Shown here in pieces: positions 42,092 to 50,613 of a stretch of DNA of 64,000 nucleotides. The stretch is from Variovorax sp. IB41 (GTDB lineage Bacteria; Pseudomonadota; Gammaproteobacteria; Burkholderiales; Burkholderiaceae_C). Made by a program: the position numbers and the translations under genes. The notes beneath the pieces were generated by a model. It did no database searches. It was not told the DNA's origin and saw only the letters and a program-made list of their open reading frames with translations. The DNA lies in the NCBI RefSeq assembly GCF_016405905.1, contig NZ_JAEFCB010000004.1, forward strand, positions 110,422-174,421. Direction: 5' to 3'. The stretch's first letter is position 1. Every line of letters begins with the position of its first letter.

Positions 42092-43066
42092 ATGAACCGT
42101 CGAGAACTCATCACCGCACTGGCGGGGGGCTGCGGCGCCAGCCTCCTGGGCGTCATGCCTTCGCACGCCGCCAGCCCCTACCCGAACCGCCAAGTGCGGG
42201 TGGTGGTGCCCTTCACGGCCGGCGGCGGAACCGACGTGGTCGCGCGGGCGATCGCGGTGAGCATGTCCGAATCGCTCGGGCAGACCTTCTACGTGGACAA
42301 CAAGCCCGGCGCCAGCACGGTGATCGGTTCGGAGTACGTGGCCAAGGCGGCGCCCGACGGCTACACACTGCTGGTGGCGAGCGTGCCGCACGCCACCAAC
42401 CCGTCGATGATGAAGAACCTGCCGTTCGACACCGTCAAGGCCTTCGCGCCGGTGAGCCTGGCGGTGCAGTCGCCCTTCATCATGGTCGCGTCGTCCACCT
42501 CGTCGATCCATTCGATGGACGAGGCGCTCGCCCAGGCCAGGGCGCGGCGCCTGTCGTTCGCGTCCACGGGCAGCGGCACGGCCGACCACCTGTCCATGGA
42601 ACTGCTCGCGCTGCAATCGGGCGTCTCGATGACGCACGTGCCCTACAAGGGCACCGGCCCGGCCCTGGCCGACGTGATGGGCGGCCACGTGGACCTCATG
42701 TTCGCCAACGTGGTGGCCGCAGGGCCGCTCGTGAAGTCCGGCAAGCTGCGCGCGCTCGCAGCGTCGACGGCCAGGCGCTCGGCGTCGCTGCCCGAGGTGC
42801 GCACGGTCGCCGAGATCAGCGGCAAGCCCTTCGACGTGAGCGCCTGGACCGGCGTGCTCGCGCCCGCGGGCACCGATCCGGCGGTCGTCGAGCGCCTGAG
42901 CGCCGAGGTGCGCAAGGCGCTGCAGACGAACATCACCCGCGAGGCGTTGGTGACCAATGGCGCCGAGCCGGTAGGCAGCACGCCCGCGCAATTCCAGGCC
43001 TTCATCGCGCGCGAGATGCAGACCTGGAGCGCCATCATCGCCAAGGCCGGCATCACGCCGAGCTGA
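42092..43066 (+). CDS. Bug/TctC family tripartite tricarboxylate receptor
   Basis: A 324-residue periplasmic binding protein, the second of this family in the window. Signal peptide with an NRRELITALAGG twin-arginine-like start, then VRVVVPFTAGGGTDVVAR, VDNKPGASTVIGSEYVAKAAPDGYTLL and STGSGTADHLSMELL. Good ribosome-binding site (GGAG). It lies between the lactonase and YciI-like genes and should bind the substrate or precursor of that pathway. Confidence 0.93.
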   Translation: MNRRELITALAGGCGASLLGVMPSHAASPYPNRQVRVVVPFTAGGGTDVVARAIAVSMSESLGQTFYVDNKPGASTVIGSEYVAKAAPDGYTLLVASVPHATNPSMMKNLPFDTVKAFAPVSLAVQSPFIMVASSTSSIHSMDEALAQARARRLSFASTGSGTADHLSMELLALQSGVSMTHVPYKGTGPALADVMGGHVDLMFANVVAAGPLVKSGKLRALAASTARRSASLPEVRTVAEISGKPFDVSAWTGVLAPAGTDPAVVERLSAEVRKALQTNITREALVTNGAEPVGSTPAQFQAFIAREMQTWSAIIAKAGITPS

Positions 43067-43092
43067 CCTTCATCGAACAGTCCGCAAGCCCC

Positions 43093-43386
43093 ATGCCATT
43101 CGCCATCATCGCCCTCGACAAGCCGAACGCGCAGGCGCTGCGCGCGGCGCTCAAGCCCGCCCACCTGGACTACCTCACCGCTCGCCAGCACATGATGCTG
43201 GCCGGCGGCGCGCTGCTGGACGCCGACGGCCAGCCGATCGGCGGCCTCATCGTCGTGGACACCGACGATCCGCAAGCAGCACGGGCTTTCGCAAGCGAAG
43301 ACCCTTTCAACAGCGGCCAGCTGTTCGCCTCCGTCGAGGTGATGCCCTGGCGCCAGGCGTTCTTCGACAAGAAGCGAACCCGATAA
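43093..43386 (+). CDS. YciI-like protein
   Basis: A 97-residue protein of the YciI family (ferredoxin-like alpha/beta dimer). The conserved His-Asp pair appears in HLDYL, and the second half LIVVDTDDPQAARAFASEDPFNSGQLF is typical. Related domains act in degradation pathways as muconolactone-isomerase or dehydrochlorinase-like enzymes. Third gene of the lactonase operon. Confidence 0.88.
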   Translation: MPFAIIALDKPNAQALRAALKPAHLDYLTARQHMMLAGGALLDADGQPIGGLIVVDTDDPQAARAFASEDPFNSGQLFASVEVMPWRQAFFDKKRTR

Positions 43387-43453
43387 CCGGGCTCGCATTG
43401 CGCGAGCGTCATCGCAGGGCGCGTTGCGGGCAAAATGCCCCGCAGGTGCCCTC

Positions 43454-44371
43454 ATGAATACAAGATTTGTCGAAGCCTTCCTCTGGGCCGCGCGGCTGGG
43501 CAGCTTTCGCGCGGCGAGCGACCGGCTCCACATCACGCAGGCGGCGGTGTCCAACCGCGTGGCCTCGCTGGAAGAAGACATCGGCGCGCGCCTCTTCGAG
43601 CGCGACGCGCGCGAGCTGCGGCTCACGCCCGTGGGCGTGCGGCTCATGGACTACGGCGAGCGGCTGCTCGAGCTGCGCCGCGAGATCGTCTCGCTCGGCC
43701 GCCCGCGCGGCGACATCCTCGGGCTGGTGCGCATCGGCGCCATCGAGACCGTCGTGCACACGTGGCTCCTGGGCTTTCTCACCAACCTGCGCTCCACCTA
43801 CCCGGGCATCGAGGTGCAGCTCACCTCCGAGACCACGCTCGCGCTGCACCGGGGCTTGCGCGAAGGGGCGCTGGACATCGCGCTGCAGACCGACCACATC
43901 GCCGGCGCGGGCATCGTGAGCACGCCGTGCCTGCCGATGCCGATGGGCTGGGTCGGCCCGCCCGGCGCCGAGGGCACGCAGACCGTCGAGCAGTTGCTGC
44001 GCCAGCCTGTGCTCACCATGAGCCCCGGTTCGCAGCCGCACGAGGCGCTCAAGAACCTGTTTCGCGCGGCGGGCATACCGCTGGGCAAGGTGCACTGCGT
44101 GAGCTCGATCTCGGCGCTCGCGCGGCTCGTGAAGGCGGGCTTCGGCAATGCGCTGGTGCCGCTGCCGCCCTGCTACGAATACGTGGCCATCGGCGACGTG
44201 CGGATCATCGAGTGCGATGCGCTCATCTCGCCGCAGCGCATCGTGGTGAGCCACCTGGAAGCGGCCGACTCCGACGCGATCCGGCTCGTGGCCGAGCTGG
44301 CCTGCCGGGCCTCCGACCAGTTCACGACCTCGGCAATCGCACCAACCTGGAGCGCGGCCTCAGAGGGTTAA
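43454..44371 (+). CDS. LysR-family transcriptional regulator
   Basis: A 305-residue LysR regulator: helix-turn-helix RFVEAFLWAARLGSFRAASDRLHITQAAVSNRVASLEEDIG, then the effector domain with ILGLVRIGAIETVVHTWLLGFL. The start at 43454 (MNTRFVEAF) is the usual LysR opening. It sits between two catabolic operons on the same strand and may control either. Its stop codon is inside a 14-base perfect palindrome. Confidence 0.93.
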   Translation: MNTRFVEAFLWAARLGSFRAASDRLHITQAAVSNRVASLEEDIGARLFERDARELRLTPVGVRLMDYGERLLELRREIVSLGRPRGDILGLVRIGAIETVVHTWLLGFLTNLRSTYPGIEVQLTSETTLALHRGLREGALDIALQTDHIAGAGIVSTPCLPMPMGWVGPPGAEGTQTVEQLLRQPVLTMSPGSQPHEALKNLFRAAGIPLGKVHCVSSISALARLVKAGFGNALVPLPPCYEYVAIGDVRIIECDALISPQRIVVSHLEAADSDAIRLVAELACRASDQFTTSAIAPTWSAASEG

Positions 44372-44376
44372 CCCTC
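44363..44376. promoter_or_regulatory. Perfect palindrome at the end of the LysR gene
   Basis: GAGGGTTAACCCTC, a 14-base perfect palindrome without a loop, overlaps the LysR stop codon and lies about 140 bases upstream of the next operon. No loop means it is not a usual terminator hairpin; a protein-binding site is more likely. Confidence 0.4.
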
Positions 44377-44391
44377 AAAACGGCGCATTCC

Positions 44392-44408
44392 GGCCCCGAA
44401 AAGGGGCC
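44392..44408 (+). terminator. Hairpin downstream of the LysR gene
   Basis: GGCCCC-GAAAA-GGGGCC, a six-base stem with a five-base loop, 21 bases after the LysR stop. Only a mixed AT stretch (AGTAATTCTT) follows, so termination is probable but may be partial. Confidence 0.45.
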
Positions 44409-44515
44409 AGTAATTCTTGTGGCTGTCGCCCAAAAAAACTCGTTTGTGACAGTCCGACCTCGCGACGGAAGATCGCGCCTTCAATTTTCGAAGGCCCGCC
44501 TCCTCTTCCGCCGCC

Positions 44516-45193
44516 ATGAACACACCTGACCTTTCCTCCTCCGCAGCGAACGCGAACGGCATGCTCTTCGTCGCGTCCGACGTCGAGCCGGCCGACGAGG
44601 CCGACTTCAACCGCTGGTACGACAGGGAGCACGTGGAAGAGCGCGTGCGCATCCCCGGCTTCCTCTCGGGTGCGCGTTATTTCTCGCTCGAAGGCGGGCG
44701 CAAGTACCTGGGGCTGTACCGCACCGAATCGCTGGCCGTGTTCGGTTCGCCGGGCTACCGCGCCGCGTTCGAAAAGCAGACGCCGTGGTCCATCGCCAAC
44801 CTCGACCGCATGCGCCAGCCGATCCGCCGCGTGTGCGCCGTGCGGGCGGTGACGGGCTTGGGCAGCGGGAGCCATGCGGTCGTGCTGCCGCTGGCGGTCA
44901 CCAGCGATGTCGAGGCGCTGGTCGCGCGCGCCGCCGCAACCGGCCGCCAGCTCGCCGAACAAGCAGGCTTTGTGCAGTCGTATCTGCTGGCTCCTGACAC
45001 CACGCTCAGCACGCCGCTGCCGCGCGAAGCCGCCGAAGGCCGCGTGCTGCGGCCGATGCTGGTCGTCGAAACCAGCAGCGTTGATGCAGCGCGCACCGCA
45101 CGCACCGCCGCAGCCATCGCGCTCGACGCCGACCCGGCCACCGGCTGGCTGCTCGCACTCGGCTGGAAGCTGGGCGCGGCCGAGCTGAACTGA
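44516..45193 (+). CDS. EthD-like dimeric alpha-beta barrel protein
   Basis: A 225-residue protein whose first half has the EthD-like element DFNRWYDREHVEERVRIPGFLSGARYF; the second half looks like a diverged copy of the same fold (HAVVLPLAVTSDVEALVARA..). Such proteins bind small aromatic or polyketide-like compounds and help catabolic enzymes. First gene of an operon with an MHS transporter, a DUF2848 protein and an amidase. Specific function unknown. Confidence 0.75.
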   Translation: MNTPDLSSSAANANGMLFVASDVEPADEADFNRWYDREHVEERVRIPGFLSGARYFSLEGGRKYLGLYRTESLAVFGSPGYRAAFEKQTPWSIANLDRMRQPIRRVCAVRAVTGLGSGSHAVVLPLAVTSDVEALVARAAATGRQLAEQAGFVQSYLLAPDTTLSTPLPREAAEGRVLRPMLVVETSSVDAARTARTAAAIALDADPATGWLLALGWKLGAAELN

Positions 45194-45239
45194 TCACGTC
45201 TCCTCGCATTTCTCCTCTTCATTGAACAAAGGCATCTCC

Positions 45240-46550
45240 ATGACCGAACACGTTCTCAAGGCCCCGGCCACCGCCGCGGCACCGCCCAAGATGGGCCGGC
45301 TCGCGATGGCCAGCTCCATCGGCACCACGCTGGAGTGGTACGACTTCACCGTCTACAACATCATGGCCGCGCTGGTCTTCAACGCGGTGTTCTTCCCATC
45401 GTTCGACCCGCTCACGGGCACCATCCTCGCGTTCTCGACCTATGCGGTCGGCTACATCTCGCGGCCGCTGGGCGGCGTGGTGTTCGGGCACCTGGGCGAC
45501 CGGCTCGGCCGGCGCTTCGTGCTGGTGGCCACGCTGGTCATCATGGGCGTCTCCACCGGCCTCATGGGGCTGCTGCCGACCTACGCGACCTGGGGCATCT
45601 GGGCGCCGGTCGCGCTGGTCGCGCTGCGCTTCGTGCAGGGCGTGGCGCTCGGCGGCGAATGGGCCGGCGCGGTGCTGCTGTCGATGGAACACGGCAAGCC
45701 GAACGAGCGCGGCCGCAACGCCTCGTTCACGCAGATCGGCCCGTCGTTCGGCACGCTGATCGGCACCGGCTTCATCGCGGCCGTGTCGGCCTGGTTGAGC
45801 CCGGAAGACTTCATGGCATGGGGCTGGCGCATTCCGTTCATCTCGAGCGTCGCGCTGGTGCTGTTCGGCCTGTGGCTGCGCAGCGGCGTGGAAGAAACGC
45901 CGGTGTTCCTCGAGATGGAACAGAAGAAGGCCACGGCCAAGACGCCCGTGAAGGAAGTGTTCACGCAGCACTGGCGCCGCCTGCTGGTGGCCGGCGGCTC
46001 GCGCATCGGCTCCGATGTGCTCTATGCGCTGGTGGTGGTGTTCACGCTCACCTACGTGACGACGGTGCTGCATCTCTCGCGGCCGCTCGCGCTCACCGCG
46101 ACGATGATCGGCGCGGCCTGCAACGCGATCGCGGTGCCGTACTTCGGCAGCCTCTCGGACCGCATCGGCCGCAAGCCCGTGTACATCGCGGGCGCCCTGC
46201 TGGGCATCGTCTGGGCCTTCGTGTTCTTCGTGCTGATGAACAGCGCGCAGCCGATCGCGATCTGCGCGGCGGTGGTGGTCGGCCTGATCATCCACGCGAT
46301 CATGTACGGCCCACAGGCCGCCTTCGTGACCGAGCAGTTCCCGGGCCGCGTGCGCTATGCCGGCTCGTCGCTGGCCTACACGCTGGCTGGCATTCTGGGC
46401 GGCGGCTTCGCGCCGCTCATCATCGCGAGCCTCTACAAGTCGTGGGGCAGCACGGTGGCCGTGTCGCTGTATGTGACGGTGGCGCTCTGCATCACGCTGG
46501 TCGCGCTCGTCATCGCGCGCGAAACCGCCAAGAAACCCCTGGAAGCCTGA
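45240..46550 (+). CDS. MFS transporter, metabolite:H+ symporter (MHS) family
   Basis: A 436-residue transporter with 12 predicted helices. MHS hallmarks: ASSIGTTLEWYDFTVYNIMAAL in helix 1, GHLGDRLGRRFVLVATLVIMG in the loop between helices 2 and 3, and RFVQGVALGGEWAGAVLLSMEH in helix 4. Family members import organic acids such as citrate, alpha-ketoglutarate, shikimate or proline/betaine. The context with an amidase suggests import of an amide or carboxylate. The ATG at 45240 is preferred to the TTG at 45222. Confidence 0.93.
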   Translation: MTEHVLKAPATAAAPPKMGRLAMASSIGTTLEWYDFTVYNIMAALVFNAVFFPSFDPLTGTILAFSTYAVGYISRPLGGVVFGHLGDRLGRRFVLVATLVIMGVSTGLMGLLPTYATWGIWAPVALVALRFVQGVALGGEWAGAVLLSMEHGKPNERGRNASFTQIGPSFGTLIGTGFIAAVSAWLSPEDFMAWGWRIPFISSVALVLFGLWLRSGVEETPVFLEMEQKKATAKTPVKEVFTQHWRRLLVAGGSRIGSDVLYALVVVFTLTYVTTVLHLSRPLALTATMIGAACNAIAVPYFGSLSDRIGRKPVYIAGALLGIVWAFVFFVLMNSAQPIAICAAVVVGLIIHAIMYGPQAAFVTEQFPGRVRYAGSSLAYTLAGILGGGFAPLIIASLYKSWGSTVAVSLYVTVALCITLVALVIARETAKKPLEA

Positions 46551-46557
46551 GATCGCC

Positions 46558-47271
46558 ATGCCTCTTCGTTTTGCCTGCGAAACCGTGAGCGCCGACGGCG
46601 CCCGCGCCATCGAACTGCGTTCCGTCGAACCCACCGCGCTGGTGGTGGCCGGATGGACTGGCCGCGACGTCGCGGCCATCGAACACCACATCGAGGAACT
46701 GGCCGCCATCGGCGTGCCGCGCCCTTCGAGCGTGCCGCTGTACTACCGGGTGGCCGCACAGCAGCTGACCCAGGCCAGCGCCATCGAGGCGTTGGGCGAC
46801 CAGAGCTCCGGCGAGGCCGAGCCCGTGTTCTTTTTCTCGCAAGGCGAGTGGTGGCTGAGCGTGGCCTCGGACCATACCGACCGCCAAGTCGAAAGTTATT
46901 CCGTCGCCGTCTCCAAACAGATGTGCGCCAAGCCCGTGGCCCAGGTGGCCTGGCGCTGGCGCGACCTGCAGGCGCACCAGGACGAGATCGAACTGCACTC
47001 GCGCATCCTCGAGGATGGCCGCTGGGTCGACTACCAACGCGGCACGCTCGCATCGATCCGCCCGCTGGCCGCATTGCGCGACGGCATGCCGGGCGCGGAT
47101 GCGGCGCCCGAGGGCCTCTTCATGACCTGCGGCACGCTCGGCGCGCTGCCCAACGCGAAGGGCGAAGGCATCCGCCCCGCGTCGCAGATGGAGATCGAGC
47201 TGCACGACCCCCGCCTGCAACGGCGCATCGTGCACCGCTATGCGGTGAACGCACTGCCGGTGGTGGCGTGA
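46558..47271 (+). CDS. DUF2848 family protein
   Basis: A 237-residue protein of the uncharacterised DUF2848 family, distantly like fumarylacetoacetate-hydrolase folds. Recognisable elements: ALVVAGWTGRDVAAIEHHIEELAAIGVPRPSSVPLYYR, the conserved SDHTDRQVESYSVAVSKQMC and LFMTCGTLGA. It overlaps the amidase start by one base (GTGATG), a tight link that suggests consecutive or complexed steps. Activity is not established. Confidence 0.88.
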   Translation: MPLRFACETVSADGARAIELRSVEPTALVVAGWTGRDVAAIEHHIEELAAIGVPRPSSVPLYYRVAAQQLTQASAIEALGDQSSGEAEPVFFFSQGEWWLSVASDHTDRQVESYSVAVSKQMCAKPVAQVAWRWRDLQAHQDEIELHSRILEDGRWVDYQRGTLASIRPLAALRDGMPGADAAPEGLFMTCGTLGALPNAKGEGIRPASQMEIELHDPRLQRRIVHRYAVNALPVVA

Positions 47272-48614
47272 TGCGCGGCACGGGCCACCTCACCATCGCC
47301 GCGCTGCGCGAACGCATCGCGCGCGGCGAGCTGTCGCATGAAGCGCTGATCCAGCAGGTGCTCGAAGCGGCCGCGCTGCCTTCGGCGCAGCACGTGTTCA
47401 CGAAGACCTATGCCGATGCGGCGCTCGCTGCGGCGCGCCATGCGGATGCGGCGCAGAAGGCCGGCGTGCAGCTCGGCGCGCTCGCGGGCCTGCCGGTGTC
47501 GGTCAAGGACCTGTACGACGTCGCGGGCGAAACCACGATGGCGGGCTCCGCCGTCTGCAAGGGCGAGCCGCCGGCCGCACGCGATGCAGTGGCCGTGGCG
47601 CGGCTGCGCACGCAGGGCGCGGCCATCGTCGGCAAGACCAACATGACGGAGTTCGCGTTCTCGGGCGTGGGCATCAACCCGCACCACGGCACACCACACA
47701 ACCCGGCCGATGCAGGCACGCCGCGCATCCCGGGCGGCTCGTCGTCGGGCGCAGCCGTGTCGGTGGCGCTGGGCCTCGCGGTCGCGGGGCTGGGCTCGGA
47801 CACGGGCGGTTCGATCCGCATCCCGGCCGCGCTCTGCGGGCTCGTGGGCTTCAAGAGCACGCAGTCGCGCGTGCCGCGCACGGGCGCCTTCGAGCTCGCG
47901 CGTTCTCTGGACACCGTCTGCGCGATGGCGCGCAGCGTCGAGGACTGCCTCGTCGCCGATGCGGCCATTGCCGATGCGCCGCTCGCGGTGCGCCGCCGTC
48001 CGCTCGCGGGCCTGCGCCTGGCGGTGCCGCGCACGCTGATGTTCGACGGCATCGAGCCCTCGGTCGCGCGCGCCTTCGAGCGCTCGGTGCAGGCGCTGTC
48101 GGCGGCGGGCGCGCAGGTGGTCGACATCACGCTGGCGGAGCTTGCGGAGATCGCGTCGATCAACGCGCCCGGCGGCTTCTCGCCAGTGGAAGCATCGGCC
48201 GTGCATCGCGAACGCTTCGCTGCGAAGCGCGAGGGTTTCGACTCGCGCGTGGCCGCACGCATCGCGCTCGGCACCGAGGTGCGCGCCGCGGACTACATCG
48301 TCATGCAGGACCGCCGGCGCGACTGGATCGGCCGCGTCGAACACGCGCTCGAAGGCTTCGACGCGCTCATCTGCCCGACGGTGCCGATCGTCGCGCCGCC
48401 CATCGCGTCGCTGGCCGAGGACGCGGCGTTCTTCCAGGCCAACGGCCTCTTGCTGCGCAATACCTTCGCGATCAACTTCCTCGACGGCTGCGCGTTCAGC
48501 CTGCCGTGCCATGCGCCGGACGAACTGCCCGTGGGGCTGATGCTCTCGTCGGTGCGCGGCGACGATGCGCGGCTCGCGGCCGTGGCGCTGGCGGTGGAGC
48601 AAGCGCTGCGCTGA
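47271..48614 (+). CDS. Amidase signature family amidase
   Basis: A 447-residue amide hydrolase. The Ser-cisSer-Lys triad is complete: Lys79 in LPVSVKD, cis-Ser157 in the GGSSSG loop and nucleophile Ser181 in GSDTGGSIR, with the usual 24-residue spacing between the two serines. Frame starts upstream of 47271 overlap the DUF2848 gene and are not used. Last gene of the EthD/MHS/DUF2848/amidase operon; probably hydrolyses an imported amide. Substrate unknown; no sign of GatB/GatC partners. Confidence 0.93.
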   Translation: MRGTGHLTIAALRERIARGELSHEALIQQVLEAAALPSAQHVFTKTYADAALAAARHADAAQKAGVQLGALAGLPVSVKDLYDVAGETTMAGSAVCKGEPPAARDAVAVARLRTQGAAIVGKTNMTEFAFSGVGINPHHGTPHNPADAGTPRIPGGSSSGAAVSVALGLAVAGLGSDTGGSIRIPAALCGLVGFKSTQSRVPRTGAFELARSLDTVCAMARSVEDCLVADAAIADAPLAVRRRPLAGLRLAVPRTLMFDGIEPSVARAFERSVQALSAAGAQVVDITLAELAEIASINAPGGFSPVEASAVHRERFAAKREGFDSRVAARIALGTEVRAADYIVMQDRRRDWIGRVEHALEGFDALICPTVPIVAPPIASLAEDAAFFQANGLLLRNTFAINFLDGCAFSLPCHAPDELPVGLMLSSVRGDDARLAAVALAVEQALR

Positions 48615-48618
48615 CCGT

Positions 48619-48671
48619 CTTGCCCCCTCTCCTCTCCCTCTCCCGTTCGCGGGAGAGGGTTGGGGTGAGGG
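48619..48671. repeat. REP-like palindromic repeat with hairpin
   Basis: A pyrimidine-rich strand CCCCCTCTCCTCTCCCTCTC leads into a ten-base perfect stem CCCTCTCCCG/CGGGAGAGGG (48636-48645 and 48650-48659, loop TTCG), followed by TTGGGGTGAGGG. From memory, this extragenic motif is widespread between proteobacterial genes. Here it lies just after the amidase stop and may terminate the operon. Confidence 0.65.
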
Positions 48672-48695
48672 AGCAGCTTGCGCTATCTTCAGCGC

Positions 48696-49280
48696 ATGTC
48701 CCCGTCCCATCAGCCCCTCGTCGGTCGCCGCATCACCCTGCGGCCCCTCCAGGCCTCCGACGCCCCCGCCCTTGTGGCAGCCGCCGCCGACGGCGAACTC
48801 TGGAACCTGCCGTTCACCGTCGTCCCCTCGGCCCAGACCATCGACGCCTACTTGCGCACCCCGCTCGAGGGTCAGGCAGCAGGCCACGTGATGGCCTACG
48901 TCACCGTGCTGCGCGAGACCGGCCGCGTCATCGGCTCGACCCGCTTCTGGAAGATCGATCGCACCCACCGCAAGCTGGAGATCGGCAGCACCTGGATCTC
49001 TGCCTCGTGGCAGAAGAGCTTCGTCAACACCGAAGCCAAGTACCTGATGCTGTGCCACGCCTTCGAGGAGATGGCCTGCGTGCGCGTGCAGTTCACCACC
49101 GACGAGATCAACGCGGCATCGCGCGCGGCCATCCTGCGGCTCGGCGCGAAGCAGGAGGGCATCGTGCGCCACGAGCGGATCATGCCCAACGGCCGCAAGC
49201 GCAACTCGGTGCGCTTCAGCATCATCGACGACGAGTGGCCGGCGGTGAAGGATCAACTGGAAACGAGGCTTCACGCATGA
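48696..49280 (+). CDS. GNAT acetyltransferase, RimJ/RimL type
   Basis: A 194-residue acetyltransferase of the ribosomal-protein type: LVGRRITLRPLQASDAPALVAAAADGELW opening, GSTRFWKIDRTHRKLEIGSTWIS and VNTEAKYLMLCHAFEEM. Similar proteins annotated as RimJ/RimL acetylate small molecules or peptide N-termini. Its end overlaps the next gene by ATGA, so the two acetyltransferases are co-translated. Confidence 0.88.
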   Translation: MSPSHQPLVGRRITLRPLQASDAPALVAAAADGELWNLPFTVVPSAQTIDAYLRTPLEGQAAGHVMAYVTVLRETGRVIGSTRFWKIDRTHRKLEIGSTWISASWQKSFVNTEAKYLMLCHAFEEMACVRVQFTTDEINAASRAAILRLGAKQEGIVRHERIMPNGRKRNSVRFSIIDDEWPAVKDQLETRLHA

Positions 49281-49774
49281 CTGTTCATTCCATCGTCTCG
49301 ACCGAAGAGCGCCATTTCGAGAGCCTGTACCTGGCGCTCGACACGGTCGCTCGCGAAAAGAAATACCTCGCGCAGATCCAGGCGCCGCCGTGGGAGCAGT
49401 CGCTCGCGTTCTATCGCAACGTGCTGGCCGAGGGCTTTCCGCATGTCGTGGCCGTCGATGCCGGCGGCCGGGTCGTGGGCTGGTGCGACGTGTCACCGGT
49501 CTTCGGGCATTCGCGCGCGCACATCGGCATCCTGGGCATCGCCCTCTTGCCCGAGGCGCGCGGCCGGGGCCTGGGCACGCAGCTGCTGCAGGCGGCCATC
49601 GACCGGTCGTGGGCACGCGGGCTCACCCGCATCGAACTCTCGGTGCGCGCGGACAACCTGAACGCCAAGGCGCTGTACGAGCGCCTCGGCTTCGAACACG
49701 AAGGCCTCGCCCGGCGCGCCAGCCTCATCGACGGCATTTACCACGACGCTTTCAGGATGGCACTGCTTCGCTAG
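49277..49774 (+). CDS. GNAT family N-acetyltransferase
   Basis: A 165-residue acetyltransferase with the acetyl-CoA site HIGILGIALLPEARGRGLGTQLLQAAI and the C-terminal LNAKALYERLGFEHEGLARR, as in phosphinothricin/RimI-like enzymes. Begins inside the stop of the preceding acetyltransferase gene (ATGA). Substrate unknown. Confidence 0.88.
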   Translation: MTVHSIVSTEERHFESLYLALDTVAREKKYLAQIQAPPWEQSLAFYRNVLAEGFPHVVAVDAGGRVVGWCDVSPVFGHSRAHIGILGIALLPEARGRGLGTQLLQAAIDRSWARGLTRIELSVRADNLNAKALYERLGFEHEGLARRASLIDGIYHDAFRMALLR

Positions 49775-49809
49775 ACTGAAACCTTCACTGCAATTTGGAG
49801 AGAGCGCCC

Positions 49810-50088
49810 ATGTGCAGAAGCATCAAGACCCTCTACAACTTCGAGCCCCCCGCCACCGAGCAGGAGATACGCGCCGCCGCGCTGCAGTTCGTGCGCAAGC
49901 TCAGCGGTTTCAGCGTGCCGTCCAAGGCCAATGAAGAGGCCTTCGAGCGCGCGGTCGACGAGGTGGCCGCGACCGCGGCGCGCCTGATCGACTCGCTGGT
50001 CACCACGGCCGAGCCGAAGGACCGCGCGGTCGAGGCGGAACGCGCGAAGGCCCGGTCGGCGGCCCGGTTCGGCACCGCGCCCGCCTGA
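49810..50088 (+). CDS. DUF2277 family protein
   Basis: A 92-residue soluble helical protein of the DUF2277 family, recognised by its opening MCRSIKTLYNFEPPATEQEIRAAALQFVRKLSGF and by EEAFERAVDEVAATA. The function of the family is unknown. The ATG at 49810 is preferred to an upstream TTG because the family starts Met-Cys-Arg. Confidence 0.88.
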   Translation: MCRSIKTLYNFEPPATEQEIRAAALQFVRKLSGFSVPSKANEEAFERAVDEVAATAARLIDSLVTTAEPKDRAVEAERAKARSAARFGTAPA

Positions 50089-50163
50089 AAAGCCCTCGCC
50101 GACGCTTGCCCGCGCGGCGTTTGATATCGTGTTTGCGTGTTGCCAGATGCAACCGACACGCAC

Positions 50164-50565
50164 ATGAAAAAGACCTACACCGGCGGCTGCCACTGCGGCG
50201 CCGTGCGATTCGAAGCCGACATCGACCTCACCCTGGGCACCCTGCGGTGCAACTGCGCCATCTGCACCCAGACGCGCTTCTGGCCGGCCATCGTCGCGAC
50301 CGATGCCTTCCGCCTGCTCGAAGGCGAATCCGAACTCAGCGACCAGATGCTGGACACCCGCAACAGCCACTACATCGTGTGCCGCCACTGCCGCGTGCGC
50401 TCCTTCGGCGTGGGCCATTCGCCCGAGACCGGCGCCAGCGCCTACGGCGTGAACGTGACCTGCCTGGACGACGTGGAACTGGACGAGCTGACCAGCTCGC
50501 CGATCAGCTACGTGGACGGGCACCGCGGCACCTGGCACGTCGCGCGCGCGGCCATCGGCACCTGA
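50164..50565 (+). CDS. GFA-type zinc protein
   Basis: A 133-residue member of the glutathione-dependent formaldehyde-activating (GFA)/CENP-V family. Zinc-ligand cysteines: GGCHCGAVRFEA, CNCAICT and the later CRHC. Relatives include S-(hydroxymethyl)glutathione synthase, but this subgroup is broader and the activity is uncertain. An in-frame GTG at 50137 would add nine residues. Confidence 0.88.
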   Translation: MKKTYTGGCHCGAVRFEADIDLTLGTLRCNCAICTQTRFWPAIVATDAFRLLEGESELSDQMLDTRNSHYIVCRHCRVRSFGVGHSPETGASAYGVNVTCLDDVELDELTSSPISYVDGHRGTWHVARAAIGT

Positions 50566-50613
50566 CGCGAGCGTCGCTCCCCACAAACATCCACACCCAC
50601 AGGAGACAACCTC

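Noticed and set aside
44392-44408. GGCCCC/GGGGCC hairpin as a riboswitch part
   Set aside because: Only one short stem, with no conserved aptamer-like structure around it.
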